NCBI RefSeq assembly: GCF_001957125.1
Contig: NZ_MPHJ01000021.1
Span: forward strand, 1 to 64,000
Reading direction: 5' to 3'
DNA length: 64,000 nucleotides
DNA from: Shewanella sp. UCD-KL12
GTDB lineage: Bacteria > Pseudomonadota > Gammaproteobacteria > Enterobacterales > Shewanellaceae
How positions within the stretch are numbered: the stretch's first letter is position 1; the number at the start of each line of letters is the position of its first letter. Below the pieces are notes generated by a model. It made no database searches and was not told the origin of the DNA. It saw only the letters and a list, made by a program, of their open reading frames with translations. Position numbers and translations under genes: made by a program. This document shows, piece by piece, positions 1 through 7,355 of this stretch.

Positions 1-216
1 ACAAACCTCTTTGATGGACTGGTTACGTATTAACCCCATCCAAAGCACGAGCCAGACTGCCTGCTGTGCAGGCAAACGGCGATTACGGATACTTGCCTTG
101 TTGGCTGTGAGTAATGACTGCTCTATCCACTCTGAATCAATAGCCTCCATTACAGAACCATAAGACCCACTTTCTTCAACAGACTCATGAACTAGCTCAA
201 GCTCTTGCGCAAACAT
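1..216 (-). CDS. IS4-family transposase, N-terminal part (cut by window edge)
   Basis: Reading the minus strand from an ATG at 214-216 gives an open frame of 72 codons running off the window. It begins MFAQELELVHES and continues with the pattern WIEQSLLTANKASIRNRRLP and then AVWLVLWMGLIRNQSI, which matches the N-terminal domain of IS4-type transposases (DDE_Tnp_IS4_N). The catalytic DDE core lies beyond the edge. No stop is seen in the visible part, so the gene could be intact. The start is about 80 bp inside the element's end, as expected for this family. Confidence 0.8.
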   Translation of the reverse strand, partial: MFAQELELVHESVEESGSYGSVMEAIDSEWIEQSLLTANKASIRNRRLPAQQAVWLVLWMGLIRNQSIKEVC

Positions 217-220
217 AAAA

Positions 221-249
221 AAATCCCCACCAGAATACTGGTAGGGATT
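221..249. other. Inverted repeat inside the IS end
   Basis: The sequence AATCCCCACCAG, a short centre, then CTGGTAGGGATT forms a near-perfect hairpin between the transposase start and the terminal repeat. Such hairpins near IS ends can block read-through transcription into the transposase gene. That role is inference here. Confidence 0.5.
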
Positions 250-343
250 ATCTTTCATCTGCAGGATCGTTCAAGTCCTCTTAAACGATCGGCATTAACC
301 TTAATAGGTGGTTTTTTGTTTAACGCTTATGAGCCGTAACTCG

Positions 344-772
344 TTACTTATTTGAGAAGTCATTCTCGACGAGCTGCTGCTTGTTCTCTGCTTGTGGTGC
401 ATGGCATTGAGTACAAGAGTAGTATTGGCCGTTAAGGGTACCTTTATCATCTTTCACGTGAGAGATATCAATGGGAGTCGCCTTACGCTTTTTAGCTTTA
501 TCCCAGCTATGGCAAGACATACAACCATTTCTTTTCATGGTGATACTGTAGTCAGCCTTGTGTGGGATCATAGGAGGCTGGTGGACAAAGTCACGCTCGA
601 TTGATTTACCACGCTTAGGGTAAGTAGGCATAGCATCAGCGGCTCTAATATCGCTGATCTCTGACTTTCCTAGTGAACTGATATTGACCGGCTCAGCACT
701 TGTGTTTGCTTGCTGGCCAGAGCAAGCACTAAGCGCCATAACGAGCGCGGCTAAAGTGAGTACATTTTTCAT
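344..772 (-). CDS. napB: NapB, diheme cytochrome c subunit of periplasmic nitrate reductase
   Basis: Small electron-transfer subunit that passes electrons to NapA for nitrate reduction to nitrite in the periplasm. The 142-residue protein has two CXXCH haem motifs (residues 84-88 CMSCH and 120-124 CTQCH) and conserved histidines at 64 and 71 as probable sixth ligands. Its N-terminus has a lipobox-like LSAC ending at Cys17, so it may be a lipoprotein rather than the soluble protein usual for NapB. It is the last gene of napDAGHB and overlaps napH by 4 bp (ATGA). The IS element starts only 47 bp after its stop, so whatever followed the operon has been separated from it. Confidence 0.93.
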   Translation of the reverse strand: MKNVLTLAALVMALSACSGQQANTSAEPVNISSLGKSEISDIRAADAMPTYPKRGKSIERDFVHQPPMIPHKADYSITMKRNGCMSCHSWDKAKKRKATPIDISHVKDDKGTLNGQYYSCTQCHAPQAENKQQLVENDFSNK

Positions 773-1641
773 TGGGTGTTCTCCGCCTTTAGGGCAATTC
801 GATTTTTATACTGGAAAACGCGTTGGGCGCAAACATCGATACAGCGGCCACATTGAGTGCAATCACTGCTGGTTATCATAGGTTGCTTACCTTTAAGTGC
901 AGGCTTTAACACCTGTCTCTCAGGGCAAACAACGAAACAGTCCATGCAGTTATCGCAGGCCTTAGCGTTGACGGCCGATACTTTTATAGGGCTTAATTTA
1001 CCAAGTAAGGCAAATAGTGCACCTGTTGGGCAAAGGTGCCCACACCATCCTCGCTCGCTGATAAAAAGATCGAGCAGGAAGATAGCGACAAGAAGCCACA
1101 GTCCGCTTCCAGCGCTAAACAGCGCGGCGCGGTACAAAACGGGAACAGGGTTAACCCACTCCCAAACCGTGAGTCCTGTCAATATCGGTAGTAACAAAAC
1201 AAGGGCAAGTAGGTAGTAACGTAAGCTCCTTGGCATCTCGCTAATGCGAGGCAGGTTTAACTTACGTCTTAACCAACTTGCACTGTCTGTGACCATATTG
1301 ACTGGACAGACCCAGCTGCAAAATACGCGGCCACCAGCTAAAGCATAAAAAATTGCAATAATTAGTGCGCCAAGTATTAAGGTGAACTCAGGCATATGGC
1401 CAGTCAGTACTACCTGCAGTGTTGCAAGTGGATCTGACAATGGCACAGTGCCTAAAAGTTCGCTGCTTGAAAGGTTTCCTTTTAGGAGCCATAGGCCAAA
1501 GATAGGGCCGATAGCAAACAGGAGAAATACGCTAATCTGGCTGACACGTCTTAGAAATAGGAACTTGTGAGCTTGCCACCATCCCAGTTCATCGATTGCA
1601 GCCTGTGCAAATCTATCCTCTTTCTTCGATAGTTTGCTCAT
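769..1641 (-). CDS. napH: NapH, membrane iron-sulfur protein, quinol dehydrogenase subunit
   Basis: Integral membrane ferredoxin that, with NapG, forms a quinol-oxidising module for the nitrate reductase. The 290-residue protein has four or so membrane segments (about 32-54, 83-103, 143-162, 180-195), two CX3CP motifs on the membrane domain (108-113 and 200-205) and two C-terminal 4Fe-4S clusters (Cys229/232/235/239 and Cys261/264/267/271). Overlaps of 4 bp with napG upstream and napB downstream indicate translational coupling. Length is normal for the family. Confidence 0.93.
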   Translation of the reverse strand: MSKLSKKEDRFAQAAIDELGWWQAHKFLFLRRVSQISVFLLFAIGPIFGLWLLKGNLSSSELLGTVPLSDPLATLQVVLTGHMPEFTLILGALIIAIFYALAGGRVFCSWVCPVNMVTDSASWLRRKLNLPRISEMPRSLRYYLLALVLLLPILTGLTVWEWVNPVPVLYRAALFSAGSGLWLLVAIFLLDLFISERGWCGHLCPTGALFALLGKLSPIKVSAVNAKACDNCMDCFVVCPERQVLKPALKGKQPMITSSDCTQCGRCIDVCAQRVFQYKNRIALKAENTQ

Positions 1642-2372
1642 AGCGGAAGACCTCTGTTTAACATCTCAAGTGTGGTCTCTTCAGTATTTATATAAGTATC
1701 GTGTGCAGCTGTTTTTCCAAGAGCAATATGAGTAGGCAGTACTTTTATCGCAGCTTCTTCAAGCACGCAGACATGTTCACATTTACCACAGCCAGTACAG
1801 CTATCGCTGTTGACTTTAGGTAGGAACATAGCATGGTGCCCGCTGCGTATGTTTTGCTGCATTTCAAGGGTGATAGCATCGTCGATTAACGGGCAGACCC
1901 GATAACAAACATCACACCTTAAGCCTTTAAAGTTTAGACAGTTCTTTTCATCTATTAATACCGCAATGCCCATTTTTGACTTATCAATTTCAGTCAAATC
2001 ATGATCCAGCGAGCCCGATGGACAAGCCTTAACACAAGGAATATCTTCGCACATCTCACAGGGGATAGTGCGAGCGGTAAAATAGGGTGTCCCCGTTGCG
2101 GCGTCATCAAACCAGCGCGCGAGTTTTAGTGTGTCATAAGGGCAAGCCTCAACACATAAACCGCAGCGGACACAAGCCGAAAGAAAATCATCTTCACTCA
2201 AGGCCCCAGGAGGTCGAACAGCTAATGGGTCTAGCTGTGATGACTGTTTAGCCACCGCAGCTATCCCCATGCCAAGCAGTCCCATAGCACAGCCAGCTTT
2301 AGCCGAATGGGCTAAAAACTGACGGCGATTTACGCCTGTGACTGAGGTTTTGCTTGGTTCGACCTTACTCAT
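1638..2372 (-). CDS. napG: NapG, periplasmic ferredoxin-type protein
   Basis: Periplasmic iron-sulfur protein that works with NapH in electron delivery to NapA/NapB. The 244-residue protein begins with a twin-arginine signal (R16-R17 in NRRQFL, then a hydrophobic stretch) and carries four cysteine clusters: the first at Cys67/70/73/77, followed by groups near residues 105, 147 and 192. Four 4Fe-4S centres are typical of NapG. It lies 63 bp downstream of napA and overlaps napH by 4 bp. Confidence 0.93.
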   Translation of the reverse strand: MSKVEPSKTSVTGVNRRQFLAHSAKAGCAMGLLGMGIAAVAKQSSQLDPLAVRPPGALSEDDFLSACVRCGLCVEACPYDTLKLARWFDDAATGTPYFTARTIPCEMCEDIPCVKACPSGSLDHDLTEIDKSKMGIAVLIDEKNCLNFKGLRCDVCYRVCPLIDDAITLEMQQNIRSGHHAMFLPKVNSDSCTGCGKCEHVCVLEEAAIKVLPTHIALGKTAAHDTYINTEETTLEMLNRGLPL

Positions 2373-2435
2373 TTTTCTCTCTTCGTATCTCTGTTTTTGC
2401 TCAAGCGATTAAAGTTAAGTAGTTTGTTAAAAGTC

Positions 2436-4916
2436 TTAAGCTTTCATCACTTTGACTGGGCACTTCTTGAAATCTGTCTCTTTAGAGAGAGGATCTGTGG
2501 CGTCCAGTAACAACTTGTTGACCAGCTGGCGTGCGTCGAAGAATGGCATAAATGCCACGCCTCTTGGCGGCTTGTTGCGGCCTTTGGTCTCAACACGCGT
2601 CTTCACTTCACCGCGAGGTGAGGCAACAACCACTTCATCACCACGTTTAAGGCCACGAGCCTTAGCATCTTCAGGGTGAAGGAAGATCTGTGCATCTGGA
2701 TAAGCGCGATATAGCTCAGGTACGCGAGCTGTCATCGAGCCTGTGTGCCAATGCTCAAGTACACGACCTGTAGATAGCCAGAGGTCGAACTCTTGATCTG
2801 GCTCTTCTGCTGCAGGCTCGTATGGCAGAGCAAAAATAACGGCTTTACCATCTGGCTTACCGTAGAAGTTGAACTCTTCACCGGCTTTCAGGTATGGATC
2901 GCCTTTTGAGAAGCGGCGCAGTGTCTCTTTACCGTCAACCACAGGCCAGCGTAAACCGCGAGTCTCATGGTAGGTATCGAAATCTGCAAGATCGTGGGCA
3001 TGACCGCGACCAAATTGAGCGTATTCTTCAAATAGCCCTTTTTGCAGGTAGAAACCGAAGTGCTCGGCCTCATCATTCATCGCACCTTTACAATCAGAAG
3101 ATGGGAACTTGTTAACTTCGCCGTTTGCATAAAGCACATCATAAAGCGTCTTATCAGCTAGCTCTGGTTGCTTGGCAATTAACTCTGCAGGCCACACTTC
3201 AGAAATCTTAAAGCGTTTAGAGAACTCTACTAGCTGCCAAAGATCTGATTTAGCGCCTTCAGGGGCTTTAACCTGCTGATGCCACATATGTGTACGACGC
3301 TCAGCATTACCATAAGCACCCTCTTTTTCCACCCACATAGCAGTAGGTAGGATAAGGTCGGCTGCCATTGCAGATACTGTTGGGTATGGATCTGATACGA
3401 CGATGAAGTTTTCTGGGTTACGGAAGCCCGGTAAGATCTCTTCATTGATGTTAGGACCAGCCTGGACATTGTTAGTACACATGGTCCAGTAGCAGTTCAG
3501 TTTGCCATCTTTAAGCATACGGCTCTGAAGCACTGCATGGTAGCCAGGCTTAGGTGGGATAGTACCTTCTGGCACTTGCCATAGCTTTTCAGAGATTGCT
3601 CTGTGCTTAGGATTCTTAACGACCATATCAGCAGGTAGACGGTGAGCAAATGTGCCCACTTCACGTGCAGTACCACAAGCTGAAGGCTGGCCAGTAAGCG
3701 AGAATGGGCTGTTACCTGGAGTGGCAATTTTACCGGTCAGCAAGTGGATGTTATAGAGCATGTTGTTTGCCCAAACACCACGTGTATGTTGGTTAATCCC
3801 CATGGTCCAAAGACTCATCACCTTGATTGATGGATCGGCGTAAGCTTTAGCCATCTCTTCGAGTTTCTCTGGCTCTACACCACTCATCTCAGAAGCATAC
3901 TCAAGCGTATAAGTGCTTACAAACTTCGCGTACTCATCGAAACTGATAGGTGTAGACTTACCGTTTCCTGGATTCTTGGCCTTTTGCTCAAGTGGATGCT
4001 CAGGGCGAAGACCGTAACCGATATCAGTTGTACCTAGTACAAATTTGGTGTGCTTGTTAACGAACTCTTTGTTCACTGCATTGTTTTGAATAATGTAGTT
4101 AGCAATGTAGTTAAGCAGTACTAGATCTGTCTGTGGACGGAATACCATCGCGTTGTCGGCTAAGTCGAAGCTACGGTTTTCGAATGTCGATAGTACGTGT
4201 ACGCGACTTGTCGGGCTACTTAGGCGGCGATCAGATAGGCGAGCCCATAGGATTGGGTGCATCTCAGCCATGTTGGCGCCCCAAAGTACAAAGTGGTCGG
4301 CCGCTTCTAAGTCGTCATAACAACCCATAGGCTCATCGATACCGAAGGTACGCATAAAGCCACCTACAGCTGAGGCCATACAGTGACGAGCATTTGGATC
4401 AATATTGTTGGTGAGGAAACCGGCTTTATGCAGTTTAGAGGCTGCGTAGCCTTCCCAAACTGTCCACTGACCAGAACCGAACATACCGACAGCAGTTGGC
4501 CCTTTGGTCTTTAAAGTGTTTTTCCACTTGTCGGCCATAGTATCGAGCGCAGTATCCCAGCTCACAGGGGTAAACTCACCCTCTTTATCGTACTTACCAT
4601 CTTTCATACGTAGCAGTGGCGTCGTTAGACGATCTTTTCCGTACATGATTTTAGATAGGAAGTAGCCTTTGATACAGTTAAGGCCTTTGTTGACAGGGCT
4701 TTCTGGGTCACCTTTTGTGGCAACGACTTTGCCATTGTTGGTACCCACCAACACACTACAACCTACACCGCAAAAACGGCAAGGTGCTTTGTCCCACTTG
4801 ATGTTGTCAGTTTGCTCAGCAGCTTCAACTATTCTCACTGGCAAAGTGACACCAACAGTGGTTGCAGCGGCTACTGCAGCGTTGGCTTTTAGAAACTCGC
4901 GACGGCTAATGCTCAT
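2436..4916 (-). CDS. napA: NapA, catalytic molybdopterin subunit of periplasmic nitrate reductase
   Basis: Reduces nitrate to nitrite in the periplasm using bis-MGD molybdenum and one 4Fe-4S cluster. I start it at the ATG at 4914-4916 (826 residues). The longer frame begins at a GTG at 4928 that is itself part of the Shine-Dalgarno stretch GTGAGGAACACC. The protein opens MSISRREFLKAN, a Tat signal; the 4Fe-4S cysteines are at about 46, 49, 53 and 81; the motif ARHCMASAV holds the probable molybdenum-ligand cysteine. Length matches the family. It lies about 90 bp downstream of napD. There is no napC, as in Shewanella NAP-beta, where CymA is thought to supply electrons. Confidence 0.97.
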   Translation of the reverse strand: MSISRREFLKANAAVAAATTVGVTLPVRIVEAAEQTDNIKWDKAPCRFCGVGCSVLVGTNNGKVVATKGDPESPVNKGLNCIKGYFLSKIMYGKDRLTTPLLRMKDGKYDKEGEFTPVSWDTALDTMADKWKNTLKTKGPTAVGMFGSGQWTVWEGYAASKLHKAGFLTNNIDPNARHCMASAVGGFMRTFGIDEPMGCYDDLEAADHFVLWGANMAEMHPILWARLSDRRLSSPTSRVHVLSTFENRSFDLADNAMVFRPQTDLVLLNYIANYIIQNNAVNKEFVNKHTKFVLGTTDIGYGLRPEHPLEQKAKNPGNGKSTPISFDEYAKFVSTYTLEYASEMSGVEPEKLEEMAKAYADPSIKVMSLWTMGINQHTRGVWANNMLYNIHLLTGKIATPGNSPFSLTGQPSACGTAREVGTFAHRLPADMVVKNPKHRAISEKLWQVPEGTIPPKPGYHAVLQSRMLKDGKLNCYWTMCTNNVQAGPNINEEILPGFRNPENFIVVSDPYPTVSAMAADLILPTAMWVEKEGAYGNAERRTHMWHQQVKAPEGAKSDLWQLVEFSKRFKISEVWPAELIAKQPELADKTLYDVLYANGEVNKFPSSDCKGAMNDEAEHFGFYLQKGLFEEYAQFGRGHAHDLADFDTYHETRGLRWPVVDGKETLRRFSKGDPYLKAGEEFNFYGKPDGKAVIFALPYEPAAEEPDQEFDLWLSTGRVLEHWHTGSMTARVPELYRAYPDAQIFLHPEDAKARGLKRGDEVVVASPRGEVKTRVETKGRNKPPRGVAFMPFFDARQLVNKLLLDATDPLSKETDFKKCPVKVMKA

Positions 4917-5008
4917 GGTGTTCCTCACTCTTTTCTCTATTGTTTAACTTAGGTATAAATCTTTTAATGGATTAAATGTTTTGCTTTTTTATTACATCTT
5001 GCTGAAAA

Positions 5009-5275
5009 CTAATGAATATCAGCAGCCTGTTCGGCTTCATCGACCTGATGATAGATAAGGCTACTGTTTAATACCCCTTCTATGGCGTTAATTGCCTCGA
5101 CATTATCAAGAATGGATTTCTGTGTTTCACCCTCTAAGGTAATAACGAATTTACCTGCATCGGTGACAGCATGGATTTCGGCGCCAGTTAAGGCGCGAAC
5201 TTGGGTTTCAACCTGAGAGATAGCTTTTGGTGCGGCATGAATAACTAAGCTAGTGACGTGGTATTCCTGACTCAT
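5009..5275 (-). CDS. napD: NapD, NapA maturation chaperone
   Basis: Cytoplasmic chaperone that binds the NapA twin-arginine signal before export. The protein should start at the ATG at 5273-5275 (MSQEYHVTSLVIHA), giving 88 residues, the usual NapD size. A longer open frame to 5395 adds 40 residues that look non-homologous and would run through the promoter region. The upstream AAGGTGAAACAAGAG gives a ribosome site. It is the first gene of the operon. The ferredoxin-like fold is suggested by alternating beta and alpha segments and the start V-T-S-L-V-I-H. Confidence 0.9.
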   Translation of the reverse strand: MSQEYHVTSLVIHAAPKAISQVETQVRALTGAEIHAVTDAGKFVITLEGETQKSILDNVEAINAIEGVLNSSLIYHQVDEAEQAADIH

Positions 5276-5385
5276 CTCTTGTTTCACCTTTTTCAAAGGG
5301 GGGGCAGGTAACATAAGGGGGAATCTTAGGAGAGTTACCTGCCAATAGTAATTATTGAGTCTAGACCTCATAAAAATTGTGGGTA

Positions 5386-5401
5386 TACCTAACAAGAGGT
5401 A
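5386..5401 (-). promoter_or_regulatory. Candidate NarP operator (7-2-7) upstream of napD
   Basis: The 16 bases TACCTAACAAGAGGTA are two heptamers in inverted order separated by exactly 2 bp, the 7-2-7 layout preferred by NarP and NarL (consensus TACYYMT, inverted AKRRGTA). The right heptamer AGAGGTA is a full match and the left TACCTAA differs at its last base. It lies about 110 bp before the napD start, fitting nitrate control by NarQ-NarP. Binding is inferred. Confidence 0.55.
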
Positions 5402-5746
5402 TTGGCATCATTTATAGAGCAAGATCATACTTTTCAATGTGATCTTGCTCCCAGTTTAATAAATAGACATTTGCTTGGATAAAGTCTTAATTAGCTGAGG
5501 CTAAAGTGAATATGCTGAAGCTCAAAATATCAATAAAACAACAGGTTAATTATTGATAATCATTCTTGTTTAGGCCTAGGTTTGTTGTATGGGGAAATGT
5601 AGATGCAAGTTGGAAATAGGTGGTTTTTAAGTATTTACTAATTAAAGAGGAGAAAGCTTTTTGTTCAACAAGCAAGATTGAAAACAGCTTCTATACTTGT
5701 TTAAGTTTTATCATGAATTGTCAATTTAACAGGGAGGTTCGCCCTT
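5402..5746. other. Intergenic region between nap operon and response regulator
   Basis: This 345-bp divergent region holds a perfect 11-bp inverted repeat, GAGCAAGATCA at 5417-5427 and its complement at 5440-5450, with a 12-nt centre that includes TGTGATCT, a Crp-like half site. A second feature, GATAATCATT at 5555-5564, is part of a weak Fur-box match (about 14 of 19 positions over 5549-5567). No gene is seen. Confidence 0.4.
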
Positions 5747-6127
5747 ATGGGGATAAATAAGAGTGTGTTAGTGGTCGATGACAGCCGATTGTCGAGAATA
5801 ATGATCACCTCAATTGTACAGGGCTCTTTTCCTGAGTGGACGGTTCATGAAGCCGCTAACGGACAAGAAGCGATAGATGTCGCGAAAACTAATCAAATAG
5901 ACTTTGTCACCTTAGATCTCAACATGCCAGTCATGAGTGGATTAGAAGCCGCCCCTGAGCTCCTTGATCTCAACCCTGATATTAAGATTGCCCTCCTAAC
6001 TGCCAATATTCAAAGCTCTACTCAAGAGCAGATGAAAATCTTAGGTATTGATTTTATTCCTAAGCCAATCTCTGGGGACAAGGTATTGGCCTTTTTAGGC
6101 TGGGAAAAAATACGAAGTGCTATATGA
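5747..6127 (+). CDS. Stand-alone CheY-like response regulator receiver
   Basis: Single-domain receiver protein of 126 residues with no output domain. The phosphorylation apparatus is complete: acidic pair Asp11-Asp12, phospho-acceptor Asp57 in the LDLNMP motif, Thr85 and Lys106 in the KP motif. It is preceded by GGGAGG about 9 nt before the ATG. No histidine kinase is adjacent, and the nap operon is divergent, so its partner is unknown. It may act through protein contact as CheY does, but no chemotaxis gene is near. Family is certain; role is unknown. Confidence 0.88.
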   Translation: MGINKSVLVVDDSRLSRIMITSIVQGSFPEWTVHEAANGQEAIDVAKTNQIDFVTLDLNMPVMSGLEAAPELLDLNPDIKIALLTANIQSSTQEQMKILGIDFIPKPISGDKVLAFLGWEKIRSAI

Positions 6128-6251
6128 GCCCATATTTTCATTGGGAAAGTTGACTCGTTATTGATACTGCCTAAAAAACTATGACAGGGACGGTTATTTT
6201 CTCAACTAAATATAATATTTTGAACCGAGTTGCCGTGTAAATCGTTGTGGA

Positions 6252-7355
6252 TTAATAGCCCGTAAGCTCCATATATCCTTGGCCTTTATGACTACCTGAA
6301 ATAGAGATAGGCCCCTCCCAGTAACTAATACTCAGCGGGACTTTGGCGTTTGAATTTAGCGCTTGTGTACGGATCTCTATATGCTCTGAGGGAATGGCAA
6401 TACGCCAGGCGATGGGATAACGTTGGGATTCAATCTTATGCCAATCAACGGCTTCAAGTTGGATCTCTGAAGATGCGATATTTCGTCCACTACCATCGGC
6501 ATACATTCTACGGCCGCTATAGAAACTTGCTTCATCCTCAGTTTGACCTCTGAGTTGAAACAGCATTAAGGTTGAGCCATCATCTAGCCTAATAGCAAAC
6601 CAGTCCCAACCGGCTTGGCTCTTATTTAGAAACTGCGAGCTCCACTCTCTATCCAGCCAGGCGTTACCCTCTACCTCGTGCTCAATACCTGCTAGATGGA
6701 TCGTGCCCGATACGTTAATGAATGGTTGACTGTAGTAATGGGATGCCACTGAGCCATCGGCACTTTTTATGCTGTAGCCCCTCTGACCTTGAAGCTGATA
6801 GGGGGCATTGGTTTGCAAAGCTAACCGGTAGCTGAACTTCTCGCTATTGACGTTTAGCGTTGCAGGGAACAGCTCATTGTCAGTACCAGTCCATTGCCAA
6901 TCATCTATTTTTATTGTCAGTGGCTTAGGCGTAACACCAGCGAGTTTGGGGTGCGATCTCGACCATCTCTCCTCGGCAAAGTGCAAGGTTTTGCTCGTGA
7001 TAGCAGCATGGGTCATATAAATTTGATTGCTGCTCCAATTTGACTCGCTAAGCAGACTGGTTACATCCGGTGTGTCAGGCGATAAAGCAATACGAAATTG
7101 AGTCCACTGCAGTCCAATCTGTTCGCCCTGTTTGGTGGTTAAGTTCGCGGTGAGGTACCACCACTCTTGTCTAAAGTCATCATGAGCTTGATGGTCTTGC
7201 GGAAAAGTTATTGCTCTACTGTTACTCACCTCGGTATAGCCGTCGACACTGTCGCCTAAAAGCTCCCCCATAGAGGGAGTGGTTGAAGGTTTAGAGCAAG
7301 CTGTAAGCGATAAAGTAGCCCATACTCCAAGGCTTACTATCATCTTAGTCGACAT
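6252..7355 (-). CDS. AttH/CrtC-like lipocalin-domain lipoprotein of an ABC system
   Basis: The 367-residue protein has a lipoprotein signal (lipobox LTAC, Cys20) and a body resembling the AttH / carotenoid 1,2-hydratase-like double lipocalin family, with the family signature HDDFRQEWWYLTANL near residue 58 and a second LDREWSSQF-type motif. It is not expected to make carotenoids. In this setting it is the lipoprotein partner of the ABC permease and ATPase upstream; its start overlaps the permease stop by 1 bp (TAATG). A role in handling a hydrophobic ligand in the envelope is inference from the lipocalin fold. Confidence 0.75.
   Translation of the reverse strand: MSTKMIVSLGVWATLSLTACSKPSTTPSMGELLGDSVDGYTEVSNSRAITFPQDHQAHDDFRQEWWYLTANLTTKQGEQIGLQWTQFRIALSPDTPDVTSLLSESNWSSNQIYMTHAAITSKTLHFAEERWSRSHPKLAGVTPKPLTIKIDDWQWTGTDNELFPATLNVNSEKFSYRLALQTNAPYQLQGQRGYSIKSADGSVASHYYSQPFINVSGTIHLAGIEHEVEGNAWLDREWSSQFLNKSQAGWDWFAIRLDDGSTLMLFQLRGQTEDEASFYSGRRMYADGSGRNIASSEIQLEAVDWHKIESQRYPIAWRIAIPSEHIEIRTQALNSNAKVPLSISYWEGPISISGSHKGQGYMELTGY

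Larger units (their letters stand above)
1..297 (-). mobile_element. IS4-family insertion sequence, terminal part
   Basis: The right-hand end of an insertion sequence enters the window here. Its outer boundary is an 18-bp terminal inverted repeat at 280-297 which, read on the minus strand, is TAATGCCGATCGTTTAAG. From memory this is almost the same as the IS4 end (TAATGCCGATCAGTTAAG). Just inside lie two short hairpins (266-291 and 221-249) and then the start of a transposase. The other end is outside the window, so completeness cannot be judged. IS4 makes long target duplications of about 11-13 bp; the bases at 298-310 would be one copy. Confidence 0.85.

Noticed and set aside
266..291. tRNA-like TTCAAGTCC phrase near the IS end
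   Set aside because: It is part of the IS4 terminal hairpins; no acceptor stem or other tRNA arms are present.
5276..5395. N-terminal extension of NapD in the same frame (40 extra residues)
   Set aside because: The extension is not NapD-like, lies over the candidate NarP site, and the inner ATG at 5275 gives the normal NapD length.
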